A DNA stretch of 16,174 bases from DAOUAJ01 sp034433615 (GTDB lineage: Bacteria > Chloroflexota > Anaerolineae > DUEN01): the NCBI GenBank assembly GCA_034433615.1, contig DAOUAJ010000048.1, forward strand, positions 1 through 16,174, in the 5' to 3' direction. Shown one piece after another: positions 5,824-13,798 of this stretch (the stretch's first letter is position 1; each line of letters starts with the position of its first letter). Position numbers and translations under genes: made by a program. The notes beneath the pieces are model-generated. The model had not been told where the DNA came from. It was given only the letters and a program-made list of their open reading frames with translations, and did no database searches.

Positions 5824-6414
5824 ATGCGTGAGCCGTTGCCGCTGGCTATGATCCAAGACGCCGTGCTGGAGTTCCTGCGGGGGCGTGAGGACGTGGCACT
5901 GTTCGGCGCGCAAGCCGTCAACGCCTACGTCCCGGAGCCCCGCATGACGCAGGACGTAGATCTCATCTCGCCGCGCGCCGCCGAGTTCGCCCAGGAACTG
6001 CGCGCTCACTTGAGTCAGCGGTTTCACATTGCCGTGCGCGTCCGCGAGATCGGCGAGGGGCGGGGGTATCGGCTTTACCAGGTGCGGAAGTCAGGCAATC
6101 GTCACCTGGTGGAAGTCCGTCCCGTCATAGCATTGCCGGCGACGCGGCGCATCGCCCAGGTGCTGGTCGTAGCGCCGCCCGATTTGATCGCCAGCAAGGT
6201 GATCGCTTACCACCAGCGGCGCGGCCACCCCAAATCTGGCACCGACTGGCGAGACCTGGCGATGCTGTTGCTCACTTTCCCTGATCTCAAGCGCCATCCA
6301 GGCCCCGTCACCGACTGCCTGCAAGCGATGGACGCTTCCCCCGAGGTACTGGCCGCCTGGGAGGAATTGGTAGCCCAGGAGATACGATCAACCGATGAGG
6401 ATGATGACTTCTGA
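5824..6414 (+). CDS. AbiEii/DUF1814-like nucleotidyltransferase
   Basis: 196 residues with a DNA polymerase-beta-type nucleotidyltransferase core. The segment FGAQAVNAYVPEPRMTQDVD carries a GA-x(n)-R-x-T-x-D-V-D-L motif (Asp44 and Asp46 from this ATG), and the later PDLIASKVIAYHQRRGHPKSGTDWRDLAMLL matches the K...R...D-x-x-D region of AbiEii/MenT-like proteins. Relatives transfer NMP to tRNA or other targets, often as toxins; some MenT enzymes act on serine tRNAs. The usual second Gly of the GG loop is Ala here. The start at 5824 is chosen for AGGAG with 6-nt spacing; an in-frame ATG at 5761 lacks a good SD. The stop is 18 bp before the mannosidase ATG, so co-transcription is likely. No antitoxin protein of the AbiEi type is seen next to it; a structured RNA lies upstream. 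Confidence 0.75.
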   Translation: MREPLPLAMIQDAVLEFLRGREDVALFGAQAVNAYVPEPRMTQDVDLISPRAAEFAQELRAHLSQRFHIAVRVREIGEGRGYRLYQVRKSGNRHLVEVRPVIALPATRRIAQVLVVAPPDLIASKVIAYHQRRGHPKSGTDWRDLAMLLLTFPDLKRHPGPVTDCLQAMDASPEVLAAWEELVAQEIRSTDEDDDF

Positions 6415-6432
6415 AAAGCTAAGGAGATTGAT

Positions 6433-9282
6433 ATGCCCCAATACACCATCCACATCGTTCCACACACCCATTGGGATCGCGAGTGGTACAGCCCGTTCCA
6501 GCGTTACCGCATGCGGCTGGTCCATCTCCTGGACAGGTTGCTCGCCATCCTGGAGAAGGATCCCGACTACAAAGTCTTCACTCTGGATGGGCAGGCCATC
6601 CCGATCGTTGACTACCTGGAGATCCGCCCGGAGAAGCGCGCGCTCATCCAACAGATGGTGGCAGCGAAGCGCCTGCTCATCGGGCCCTGGTACGTCCTTC
6701 CCGACGAATTCCTGGTGAGCGGGGAGGCCCATGTGCGCAACCTCATGCTGGGCCATCGCATCGCGCAGGAGTTCGGCTTCGTCCCCAAGATGGGCTACAT
6801 CCCCGACACGTTCGGACACATCTCGCAGTTGCCCCAGATCTTCCAGGGCTTCGGCATAGACAATGCCATGCTCTGGCGCGGCCTCTCCCGGCCGGGGCTC
6901 CAATCGGAGCTGTGGTGGGAAGCACCCGACGGCACGCGCGTCCTGCTCCACCACCTGCTCTCGTTCACCGGCTATAGCAACGCCGGCGCCATGCCGGCCG
7001 ACCCAGAGCGCGCCGAGGCGTACCTGAAAAGCCTGATCCGCACCCAACAGCGGCAGGCCACCACCAGCCACCTCCTGGTGCAAAACGGCGTGGACCACAT
7101 GGAGCCACGCCCCGACCTGCCGGCGCTCATCCGCTTCCTCAACGAGCGCGCCGCCGCCCGCGGCGAAGAGGTCCGTTACGTCCACAGCTTGGTCCTCGAC
7201 TACATCGTCGCGGTCAAGGCCGAGATAGACCCCACGGCGCTGGAAGTCGTGCGGGGCGAGCTGCGCTCCACCAACTTCGTGCCGGAGGGCGGCCAGATCG
7301 TCCTGCCCAACATCCTCTCGGCCCGCATCTACAACAAGATCCAGAACGCCGACGCCCAGCAGGCGCTGGAGCGCTGGGCCGAGCCGTGGTGTGCCTTCTT
7401 GTGGACGCTGGGCGAGGAGTACCCGCAGGGCTTCCTCTGGCGAGCCTGGGAGTGGCTGATCCAGAACCACCCGCACGACTCGATCGGCGGCTGCTCGGTG
7501 GACGAAGTGCACGCGCAGATGGAAACCCGTTTCCAGTGGGCGCAGGAGATCGCCGACAACCTGACCGACGAGCGATTCCACCTCCTGGCCGCCCGCCTCG
7601 ACCTCTCCTGGCTGGAGGATGACGAGTTCGCCGTGGTGGTGTTCAACGGGCTGGGATGGGACCTGAGCGAGACGGTCACTGTCAACCTGGACGTGCCGTA
7701 CAACTTCTGGGCCCGCCTGGCCCTCCAGCGGGCACAACCGCCGCGCGAGTGGGACGAGCACAGCGACTTCCTCGACGTCTGGCGGCGGGAAACCTGGCGC
7801 GACTGGGCCGGCGATCCGCCGGTCCTGCCCGACCTCACGTTCAAGGGCCTGCTCCTGCGCACCGCAGATGGCATCGAAGTGCCGGCCGAGATCGAAGACG
7901 TCACCACAACGGTGGTAGGGCAGAACCTGCTCAGCGGGCCGCGCGCCGTCCAGAGCGTCTTACGCATCCGGGCGACGATCCCGCTGCAGGCGTTGCCGGC
8001 CTGCGGTTACCAGGTGCTGGCCGGCCGCCTGACGGCTCAGCCGGTCAAGCACGACCTGCCACGCCACCCGGCGAACGTGATGGAGAATGAGCACCTGCGC
8101 GTGGAGATTCAGCCCAACGGCACCCTGTACGTCACCGACAAGGCCACCGGTCAGCGGTACACCGACCTGGGCTACTTCGAAGACGGCGGGGATTGCGGCG
8201 ACGGCTACAATTACTCCTACCCGCCGCACGACGCCGTGTTCAACACCCTGAGCGCGCGGCCACGCATCGCCCGCCTGTCTGATGGCCCCGTGGTGCAGCG
8301 CTACCGCATCGAGTACGACCTGGAGCTGCCGGCCGGCCTGACCGAGGACCGCAAGCGCCGGCGCGCCGATACCGTTCATTGCCCGCTGACCGTCATCGTC
8401 TCCCTGGGGGCACACGCCCGCTGCGTGGATTTTGAGGCCACGCTGGAGAACCGGGCCAGGGATCACCGCCTGCGCGTGATCTTCCCCAGCGATGTGCCGA
8501 CGGACGTCTCCTACAGCGAGGGGCAGTTCGACGTGGTGCCGCACCCGGTGCATCCCGAGCAACCACCGCGTGAGGTATGGTGGGAAGATCAGCCGGTGAC
8601 TTACCCCCAGCAGACGTTCGTGGACGTCAGCGATGGACGGCGCGGCCTGTGCGTGATGAGCCACGGCCTGCCGGAGTACGAGGTGGTGAACAGCTCCCGC
8701 CGCGAGGTGGCCATCACCCTGCTGCGCGCGGTGGCTTATCTGGGCGCCGGCCATGATCTGTACACGATCCGGAGCGGCGCCGGCCCGCGCATCGCCACGC
8801 CTGGCGGCCAGTGCCTGCGCACCCTCACCTATCGCTATTCGATCATGCCCCACGCCGGCACCTGGGAGCAGGCGGAAGTGTGGCGTGAGGCCCATGCCCA
8901 CAGCGTGCGGCCGCGGGCGATCGTGGCGGTGAAGACCCCTGACTTCCCGGTGCCCGTCGCGCCCACGCCAGCGGGCGTCACGCTGCCGCGCGATCGCCAC
9001 AGCTTCCTGTCCGTGGCGGGGCGCAACGCGGTCCTGAGCGCGGTCAAGCGCGCCGAGCGGGAGGATGCGCTGATCGTGCGCCTGTTCAACCCCAGCACAG
9101 AACCGACGACGGCGACTGTGCGCTTCGCCTGCGCGGTGGCCAGCGCCGGGCTGGTCAACCTGAACGAGGAACCGTTGGGACAGACGCTGGCCGTTGCCGA
9201 CGGACACCAGATCCATATTGACCTGGCACCCAAGAAGATCGTAACCATCCAAGCTAAGCTGCTCGCGGAGTGTGGAGTGTAG
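6433..9282 (+). CDS. Glycoside hydrolase family 38 alpha-mannosidase
   Basis: 949 residues, normal length for bacterial GH38. The enzyme removes alpha-mannosyl residues with retention, using an Asp nucleophile and a Zn2+ ion. Visible motifs: PHTHWDREW at the N-terminus (His11, His13, Asp15; Zn site), GPWYVLPDEFLVSGE, GYIPDTFGH with the probable nucleophile Asp125, QNGVDHMEPRPDL, and NHPHDSIGGCSVDEVH with Zn ligand His348. The C-terminal half (~500-940) is the beta-sandwich part of the family. No signal peptide, so probably cytoplasmic. AAGGAG lies 6 nt before ATG. It follows the nucleotidyltransferase by 18 bp and precedes a sugar kinase by 48 bp, which fits a sugar-degradation operon. The last codons and stop (GAG TGT GGA GTG TAG) lie in a heptamer repeat, so the C-terminus may have been altered. 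Confidence 0.95.
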   Translation: MPQYTIHIVPHTHWDREWYSPFQRYRMRLVHLLDRLLAILEKDPDYKVFTLDGQAIPIVDYLEIRPEKRALIQQMVAAKRLLIGPWYVLPDEFLVSGEAHVRNLMLGHRIAQEFGFVPKMGYIPDTFGHISQLPQIFQGFGIDNAMLWRGLSRPGLQSELWWEAPDGTRVLLHHLLSFTGYSNAGAMPADPERAEAYLKSLIRTQQRQATTSHLLVQNGVDHMEPRPDLPALIRFLNERAAARGEEVRYVHSLVLDYIVAVKAEIDPTALEVVRGELRSTNFVPEGGQIVLPNILSARIYNKIQNADAQQALERWAEPWCAFLWTLGEEYPQGFLWRAWEWLIQNHPHDSIGGCSVDEVHAQMETRFQWAQEIADNLTDERFHLLAARLDLSWLEDDEFAVVVFNGLGWDLSETVTVNLDVPYNFWARLALQRAQPPREWDEHSDFLDVWRRETWRDWAGDPPVLPDLTFKGLLLRTADGIEVPAEIEDVTTTVVGQNLLSGPRAVQSVLRIRATIPLQALPACGYQVLAGRLTAQPVKHDLPRHPANVMENEHLRVEIQPNGTLYVTDKATGQRYTDLGYFEDGGDCGDGYNYSYPPHDAVFNTLSARPRIARLSDGPVVQRYRIEYDLELPAGLTEDRKRRRADTVHCPLTVIVSLGAHARCVDFEATLENRARDHRLRVIFPSDVPTDVSYSEGQFDVVPHPVHPEQPPREVWWEDQPVTYPQQTFVDVSDGRRGLCVMSHGLPEYEVVNSSRREVAITLLRAVAYLGAGHDLYTIRSGAGPRIATPGGQCLRTLTYRYSIMPHAGTWEQAEVWREAHAHSVRPRAIVAVKTPDFPVPVAPTPAGVTLPRDRHSFLSVAGRNAVLSAVKRAEREDALIVRLFNPSTEPTTATVRFACAVASAGLVNLNEEPLGQTLAVADGHQIHIDLAPKKIVTIQAKLLAECGV

Positions 9283-9315
9283 AGCGCTGCTTGCATCTTG
9301 CATCGTGCATCTTGC
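9267..9315. repeat. Heptamer array C at the mannosidase-kinase junction
   Basis: Seven units in one 7-bp register: two GGAGTGT-like units, AGAGCGC, TGCTTGC, then ATCTTGC, ATCGTGC, ATCTTGC. The array begins inside the last codons of the mannosidase and supplies its TAG stop. The 11-mer AGAGCGCTGCT at 9281-9291 recurs at 13740-13750 in array D. Confidence 0.65.
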
Positions 9316-9330
9316 TGCAGGAGGAGAACT

Positions 9331-10305
9331 TTGGCAGAAGCAATGCAGGACACCCGTTCTTTCGACGTCATCTGCCTCGGCATCATGGTGGCCGATGTGC
9401 TGGCGCGACCGGTGAAGCGACTGCCGGCGCGTGGCACACTGGATGTGGTCGAGCGGATGGAGCTGCACACGGGCGGCTGCGCGGTGAATACCGGCATCGC
9501 CCTGGCCAAGCTGGGCATCCGCACCTCAGTCATGGGCAAGGTCGGTGTGGACGGCTTCGGTGACTTCGTCATCCACACGTTGCACCGCTATGGGATTGAC
9601 ACATCCGGCGTCGTGCGCGACCAGGTCGCCAACACTTCGGCTACGATGGTCATGATCGGCCCGGATGGCGAGCGCAGCTTCATCCATTACCTGGGCGCGA
9701 ACGCGGAGCTGCGCGCGTCCGACGTGAACCTGGACGTGGTCAGGCAGGGGCGCATCCTGCACATCGCCGGCCACAACCTGATGTCGAAGTTTGACGGTCC
9801 CGAGGCCGCCACAGTGCTCCAGGCCGCCCGCCAGTTGGGGGTAGAGACCTCGCTGGACACGGCGTGGGACACCAGCGGGCGTTGGCTGCGTCTGATCGAG
9901 CCGTGCCTGCCGCATCTCGACTACTTCGTGCCCAGCTTTGAGGAGGCGCGCCTGATCGCTGGCCGCGAGGAGCCGGCCGAGGTGGCCCGTTTCTTCCTCG
10001 ATTACGGGATCCGGATCGTCGCGCTGAAGATGGGCGAACAAGGGTGCTACGTCACCGATGGGCGGCAGGCTGTGCGGCTGCCGGCTTACCCGGTGACGCC
10101 CGTGGACACTACCGGCGCGGGGGACTGTTTTGCCGCCGGCTTCTTGGCCGGGCTCATCCACGGGTGGGACCTGGAGCGCACGGCACGCTTCGCCAATGCT
10201 GTGGGCGCCATGTGTGTCACATCCATCGGCGCGACCAGCGGCGTAGGTACTCTGGAGGAGACGACGGCATTCATGCAAGAGATGGAGCAAGCAGTTCCAC
10301 ATTGA
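9331..10305 (+). CDS. PfkB/ribokinase-family carbohydrate kinase (TTG start)
   Basis: 324 residues from a TTG at 9331, chosen because AGGAGG (9319-9324) is 6 nt upstream; an ATG at 9343 is too far from it and one at 9298 has no SD and lies in a repeat. ATP-dependent sugar kinase: N-terminal strand FDVICLGIMVADVL, the sugar-binding GGCAVNTGIALAKLG, and the C-terminal signature DTTGAGDCFAAGFLAGL with the catalytic base Asp265 and its anion hole. The lid strand region (LDVVERMELHTGG) is present. The substrate is not readable from sequence; the neighbouring mannosidase suggests a hexose or derived sugar. Probably one operon with mannosidase and the UroD-like gene. Confidence 0.92.
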   Translation: MAEAMQDTRSFDVICLGIMVADVLARPVKRLPARGTLDVVERMELHTGGCAVNTGIALAKLGIRTSVMGKVGVDGFGDFVIHTLHRYGIDTSGVVRDQVANTSATMVMIGPDGERSFIHYLGANAELRASDVNLDVVRQGRILHIAGHNLMSKFDGPEAATVLQAARQLGVETSLDTAWDTSGRWLRLIEPCLPHLDYFVPSFEEARLIAGREEPAEVARFFLDYGIRIVALKMGEQGCYVTDGRQAVRLPAYPVTPVDTTGAGDCFAAGFLAGLIHGWDLERTARFANAVGAMCVTSIGATSGVGTLEETTAFMQEMEQAVPH

Positions 10306-10433
10306 CAGAGTCAGCGCACTCGATCCTGGCAGGGCTGGACCCGTCGGCCGAGATCGGCTTTGGCATGGCATTCGGCAAGTTGTGGAGCCTGCACCTGAAC
10401 GACCAGAACGGGCTGAAGTTCGATTGTCGAGGC
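10302..10433 (+). pseudogene. Fragment of a xylose-isomerase-like (TIM-barrel) gene
   Basis: Between the kinase stop and the next start, the +1 frame from TTG 10302 reads HSILAGLDPSAEIGF and then FGKLWSLHLNDQNGLKFD. This matches the style of sugar-isomerase TIM-barrel proteins near the C-terminal strands (HLNDQ with metal-binding Asp, then LK(Y/F)D). The rest, both upstream and downstream, is missing; the frame then runs into the UroD-like gene. It looks like an internal deletion that left about 40 codons. The family call rests on this short stretch. Confidence 0.5.
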
Positions 10434-10437
10434 AGAT

Positions 10438-11682
10438 ATGAAGTCACGAGAACGGTTATTGACCACGATCGCACATCAGGAGCCGGACCACGTGCCGCTG
10501 CTCTGCTGGTGTTTTGGGTTCACCGCGCCCCCTCATCTCCGTTGGCGGCGGGATGGGCGTGAGGTAGCGCATTGGTACACGATGCGGCTCGAGCACATTC
10601 ACACTTTGCCGGAGCCCTGGCGCTACCCTGAGGACGATTTTGAGCGTGTGGATCGCTGGCTTAGCCTGGGGCTGGACGACGTGCTGGAGATCTCTCCCCC
10701 GTGGAGCATGCACCCGGACGTGCGCGTGCGCGACTGGCAGGAGTCGCCTTCGGCCAGCGAGCCATATCCGTTACTGTGTCGGGAGTACGAGACGCCGGCC
10801 GGCGTGCTCCGCCACGTGGTGCGCAAGACCGGAGAAGCTCAGGGCCCTGGCTGGGTGATCCAGCCTGAGCACGTCCCCTTATTTGAGGACTTCAACATCC
10901 CGCGCGGCGTCAAGCACGCTGTGGCCGGGCCTGAAGACTTGTCCAAGTTGCGCTATCTGTTGCAAGATCCCACGGCTGAACAACGGGCCGCCTACCGCGA
11001 GCGGATGGCAGCAGTGCGCCGCTTCGCCCAGGAGCGAGGAGTGCTGGTGCAGGGGTGGAGTGCGTTCGGTATGGACGGCGTGATCTGGCTGATGGGAGTG
11101 GAGCGGGCCGTGTTGGCCGCAATGACGGAGCCGGACTTTTTCCAGGAGCTGGTAGACATCATCTACGACTTCGACCGACGGCGAACCGAGATCATGTTGA
11201 ACGTGGGCGGTGTGGACATGGTCGTGCAACGCGGCTGGTACAGCTCGACTGAGTTCTGGTCACCGGCGCTGTTCCGGCGCTTCGTGCTGCCACACCTGCA
11301 GGATTTGGTGACACTGGCGCATCAGGCGGGGGTTCGCTTCGCGTACACCATGACCACGGGGGTGCTCGCTCTGGCCGAGCTCTTGTTGGAGAGCGGGATT
11401 GATCTGCTGTACTACGTGGACCCGGTGCAGGACGACGCCAATCTGGCCACGGTCAAGGCGAAGTTCCAGGGCCGATTAGCCGTGGCAGGGGGCATCAACA
11501 GCGGGGTGACGCTGGCCAGTGGTTCCCCACAGGAGATCCGCCAGGCCGTGTACATAGCCATGCAGACTCTGGCACCTGGCGGCGGCTTCATCCTGGCGCC
11601 GGTGGACGCCCTCTTCCCTGACACGCCATGGCCCAGCGTCCAGGCCATGATCGAGGCTTGGCGAAGCGTTTTATGTGGCTAG
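10438..11682 (+). CDS. Uroporphyrinogen decarboxylase (UroD)-family protein
   Basis: 414 residues, ATG at 10438 with GAGG 5 nt upstream. The N-terminus MKSRERLLTTIAHQEPDHVPL is the classical start of UroD/MtaA/CmuA-family proteins, and the (beta/alpha)8 barrel ends with GVRFAYTMTTG, GIDLLYYVDPVQDD, GRLAVAGGINSGVTL and PGGGFILAPVDALFPDTP. Such family members are either heme decarboxylases or corrinoid methyltransferases and related proteins of unknown role; this one is longer than HemE (~350), is not in a heme cluster and lacks the usual HemE N-terminal RQAGR motif, so it is unlikely to be HemE. Homologues are common beside sugar genes in bacteria, with no proven reaction. It follows the kinase by 132 bp that contain a gene remnant. 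Confidence 0.88.
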   Translation: MKSRERLLTTIAHQEPDHVPLLCWCFGFTAPPHLRWRRDGREVAHWYTMRLEHIHTLPEPWRYPEDDFERVDRWLSLGLDDVLEISPPWSMHPDVRVRDWQESPSASEPYPLLCREYETPAGVLRHVVRKTGEAQGPGWVIQPEHVPLFEDFNIPRGVKHAVAGPEDLSKLRYLLQDPTAEQRAAYRERMAAVRRFAQERGVLVQGWSAFGMDGVIWLMGVERAVLAAMTEPDFFQELVDIIYDFDRRRTEIMLNVGGVDMVVQRGWYSSTEFWSPALFRRFVLPHLQDLVTLAHQAGVRFAYTMTTGVLALAELLLESGIDLLYYVDPVQDDANLATVKAKFQGRLAVAGGINSGVTLASGSPQEIRQAVYIAMQTLAPGGGFILAPVDALFPDTPWPSVQAMIEAWRSVLCG

Positions 11683-11696
11683 AACGCGGCTCTCAG

Positions 11697-11770
11697 TGGG
11701 CGAGGAGGGACTCGAACCCGCGACCTCACGGATGTGAACCGTGCGCTCTGACCAACTGAGCTACTCGCCC
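11697..11770 (-). tRNA. tRNA-Val (anticodon CAC)
   Basis: 74 nt cloverleaf: acceptor GGGCGAG/CTCGCCC, D-stem GCTC/GAGC, anticodon stem CACGG/CCGTG with loop TTCACAT (anticodon CAC, reading GUG), discriminator A. The T-stem GCGGG/CCCTC has one C-U mismatch at its second pair. CCA is not encoded. Confidence 0.94.
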
Positions 11771-11782
11771 GAATATGGCAAA

Positions 11783-11811
11783 ATTATAACATTGCTCGCC
11801 CGAACACGCAA
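11783..11811 (-). promoter_or_regulatory. Promoter of tRNA-Val
   Basis: On the minus strand TTGCGT (11811-11806), a 17-bp spacer, and a consensus TATAAT (11788-11783), 12 bp before the tRNA 5' end. A copy of the tRNA 5'-end sequence (CTCGCCCGAA on the plus strand, 11764-11773) recurs at 11795-11804 inside the spacer. Confidence 0.7.
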
Positions 11812-11909
11812 ATCGGGAGGCTGGATGGGTGCACGCACGATCGGGGAGGCCTGAAGGAGCGTTTGTCCCTCCAGAAAATCCTTTACGAAAACAGAGCGGA
11901 GACGTCCCC

Positions 11910-12293
11910 ATGTTTCGTATAAACTTCCACCCCAGTAGCCAGGCGTGGTCCGTGAGCAGCGTTATCGTCCCTATCACCCTGATCGGCGGTAACCTGCTCT
12001 TCAACATCGTCGCCAATGCCAGTTTCAAGTTTTCAGCCATCAGCCCGACCTGGCGGGGCTTCCTCGCCTGGCAAATCGTCGGCAACCTGGCCGGACTGGT
12101 CACCGTGCTCACGTTGACCGGGCTTTTGCGCTTCATTCCGCTCCATGTCGCTTACCCGGCCACCGCCGGCCTGGCTGTGATCGGCGTGCAAGTGGTAGCG
12201 GCCGGATGGTTATTCGGCGAGCCAATATCGCCCGCGCAATGGTTGGGCACCACGCTGATAGTAATCGGCATTGTGCTCGTCAGCGGGCAGTAG
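11910..12293 (+). CDS. Small DMT/SMR-like (EamA half-size) membrane protein
   Basis: 127 residues from ATG 11910 (GGAG 8 nt upstream). Four hydrophobic segments are visible: VIVPITLIGGNLLFNIVANA, a second from FLAWQIVGNLAGLVTVL, a third from HVAYPATAGLAVIGVQVVAA, and a fourth from WLGTTLIVIGIVLVSG. The AYPATAGL motif and the helix-4 end are typical of drug/metabolite transporter superfamily members of SMR size, which act as dimers in the cytoplasmic membrane. The frame extends upstream to 11829 but that part is Arg/Pro-rich and non-hydrophobic. It precedes the hydroxylase genes by 29 bp and may be co-transcribed; a role in moving their substrate is conjecture. Confidence 0.8.
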   Translation: MFRINFHPSSQAWSVSSVIVPITLIGGNLLFNIVANASFKFSAISPTWRGFLAWQIVGNLAGLVTVLTLTGLLRFIPLHVAYPATAGLAVIGVQVVAAGWLFGEPISPAQWLGTTLIVIGIVLVSGQ

Positions 12294-12322
12294 AGGGTTA
12301 GCGTAGAACAGGGAGCGGATTG

Positions 12323-13732
12323 ATGCTGTCACACATCAAGGAATATCATCGCTCGACCGACGTAGCTGAGACGTCGCACTTGCTGGCTCGATCGGACATC
12401 GTCACCGTACCCCTGGCCGGCGGTACCCGGCTAGTTGCTGCGGGTATCCCCGGTGCCCAGGCGGTAGCGGACCTGCGCGACCTGGGATTGAATACCATCG
12501 AGGTCGCCGCCGATGGCCTGCACTTGGGCGCGATGGTCACATTGCAAATGATCATGGACGATCCTTGTCCGGGGACCTGGGCCGGCGGAATGCTGGCCGA
12601 GGCAGCCCGCCACAGCGCCACGCGCAATGTCCGCAACGTCGCCACCCTGGGAGGAACGGTCGCCACAGCGGGCCCGCTGGATGAGCTGCTGCTGGCACTG
12701 CTGGCGCTGGATGCCCAGATGAGCTTAGTCAATCTGGCGGGCAAGCGGCATCTGCCCCTTGCCGACTTCCTGGCCAATCCAGCCGGTCATTTGCCTCAGG
12801 GCACGTTGATTGCCGAACTCATCCTTCCGGCCCTACCGTCTGGTCTCGGAACCGGCCTGGCCCGGGTGGCCCGCACGCCCACTGACCAGCCGATCGTCGC
12901 TGCGGTCGCCGCGCTAGCCGTAGCCGATGGCCGGTGCACTCACGTCCGCCTGGCCCTGACCGGCGTAGCCTCGCGCCCATTGCGCCTGCCAGAGATCGAG
13001 ACGATGCTGACGGGCCAGGCGTTGCGTCCCGATGATCTGGCTGAAGCCGGCGCGCGTGTTCCGGCACTGATCGAGCCTCTCGCTGACTTTCGGGCCAGCG
13101 CCGGGTACCGTCGGGAGATGGCCGGCGTGGTGGCCCGGCGGGCCCTGCAGACGGCCTGGGAACGGTCTGGGCGTCATTGTGAAGTGGGGCTTTCCCGTCG
13201 AAGCAATCTCTCGTCCGGTCAGGCGGGAGATCGCTTTGCAAAAAGCACTCGCAGTGACATTGGGAAGCGCACGGTGAAGATCACCCTCACCATCAACGGA
13301 GAGCCCAAGACGTGGGATGTAGCCCCAGGTGACATCCTTCTCGACGTTCTGCGCCGGGAGGGCTATCTGGGAGCCAAACGGGGATGTGAGGACGGCTCAT
13401 GCGGCCTGTGCACCGTGCTCCTGGGCGGACAAGCCGTCAACTCGTGTACGCTCCTGGTCGCCCAGGTAGACGGACGCCACATTACAACCATCGAGGGGTT
13501 GGGCACGCGTGAGCACCTGCATCCCCTTCAACAAGCTTTCGTCGAGCTGGGAGCCATCCAGTGCGGTTACTGCACTCCGGCCATGATCCTGGCCGCCAAA
13601 GCGTTGCTTGACGCTAATCCCCAACCAACTGAGGCCGAAGTGCGGGACGCCCTGGCCAGTGTCTATTGCCGGTGCACCGGCTACGCCAAGCCGCTGGAGG
13701 CGGTGCTGCAAGCCGTAAAACGTAATGCGTAA
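12323..13732 (+). CDS. Fused FAD-binding and [2Fe-2S] subunit of a molybdenum hydroxylase
   Basis: 469 residues; ATG 12323 with GGGAG 7 nt upstream. Residues 1-~280 are the CoxM/XdhB-type FAD domain: PLAGGTRLVAAG and the NVATLGGTVATAGPLDELL flavin loop (Thr where Asn is usual after GG). Residues 318-469 are a CoxS/XdhC-type ferredoxin: plant-type cluster Cys355, Cys360, Cys363, Cys375, and second cluster CGYC (414, 417) with CRC (449, 451). Electrons pass Mo to FeS to FAD. The two parts are normally separate genes or fused in the other order. The linker (~282-317) is low-complexity and non-conserved, and GTG 13274 is where a free CoxS-like protein would begin, so the fusion may be recent. The last codons and TAA lie in palindromic array D. 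Confidence 0.9.
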   Translation: MLSHIKEYHRSTDVAETSHLLARSDIVTVPLAGGTRLVAAGIPGAQAVADLRDLGLNTIEVAADGLHLGAMVTLQMIMDDPCPGTWAGGMLAEAARHSATRNVRNVATLGGTVATAGPLDELLLALLALDAQMSLVNLAGKRHLPLADFLANPAGHLPQGTLIAELILPALPSGLGTGLARVARTPTDQPIVAAVAALAVADGRCTHVRLALTGVASRPLRLPEIETMLTGQALRPDDLAEAGARVPALIEPLADFRASAGYRREMAGVVARRALQTAWERSGRHCEVGLSRRSNLSSGQAGDRFAKSTRSDIGKRTVKITLTINGEPKTWDVAPGDILLDVLRREGYLGAKRGCEDGSCGLCTVLLGGQAVNSCTLLVAQVDGRHITTIEGLGTREHLHPLQQAFVELGAIQCGYCTPAMILAAKALLDANPQPTEAEVRDALASVYCRCTGYAKPLEAVLQAVKRNA

Positions 13733-13781
13733 AACGTAAAGAGCGCTGCTCGTCCTTTAACGTTTTACGCTCTACGTTTTA
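13715..13781. repeat. Palindromic heptamer array D (long hairpin between hydroxylase genes)
   Basis: The left arm (13716-13741) is made of CGTAAAA/CGTAATG/CGTAAAG units, the right arm (13755-13781) of ACGTTTT/ACGCTCT units. The arms are inverted copies with two mismatches and one bulge, around a 13-nt loop. The left arm encodes the final Lys-Arg-Asn-Ala and TAA of the upstream gene; the right arm ends 4 bp before the GGAGG of the next gene. It could act as an mRNA processing or stability element between the two cistrons. Confidence 0.75.
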
Positions 13782-13798
13782 TATCTGGAGGCGACACC

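Noticed and set aside
6388..7761. Minus-strand 457-codon frame opposite the mannosidase, and a similar one at 7960-9468
   Set aside because: GH38 motifs are intact on the plus strand; the reverse frames show only composition-driven openness and no start with an SD.
10044..10562. 172-codon plus-strand frame overlapping kinase and UroD-like genes
   Set aside because: Only the intergenic part resembles a protein family; the flanks are out-of-frame readings of well-supported genes.
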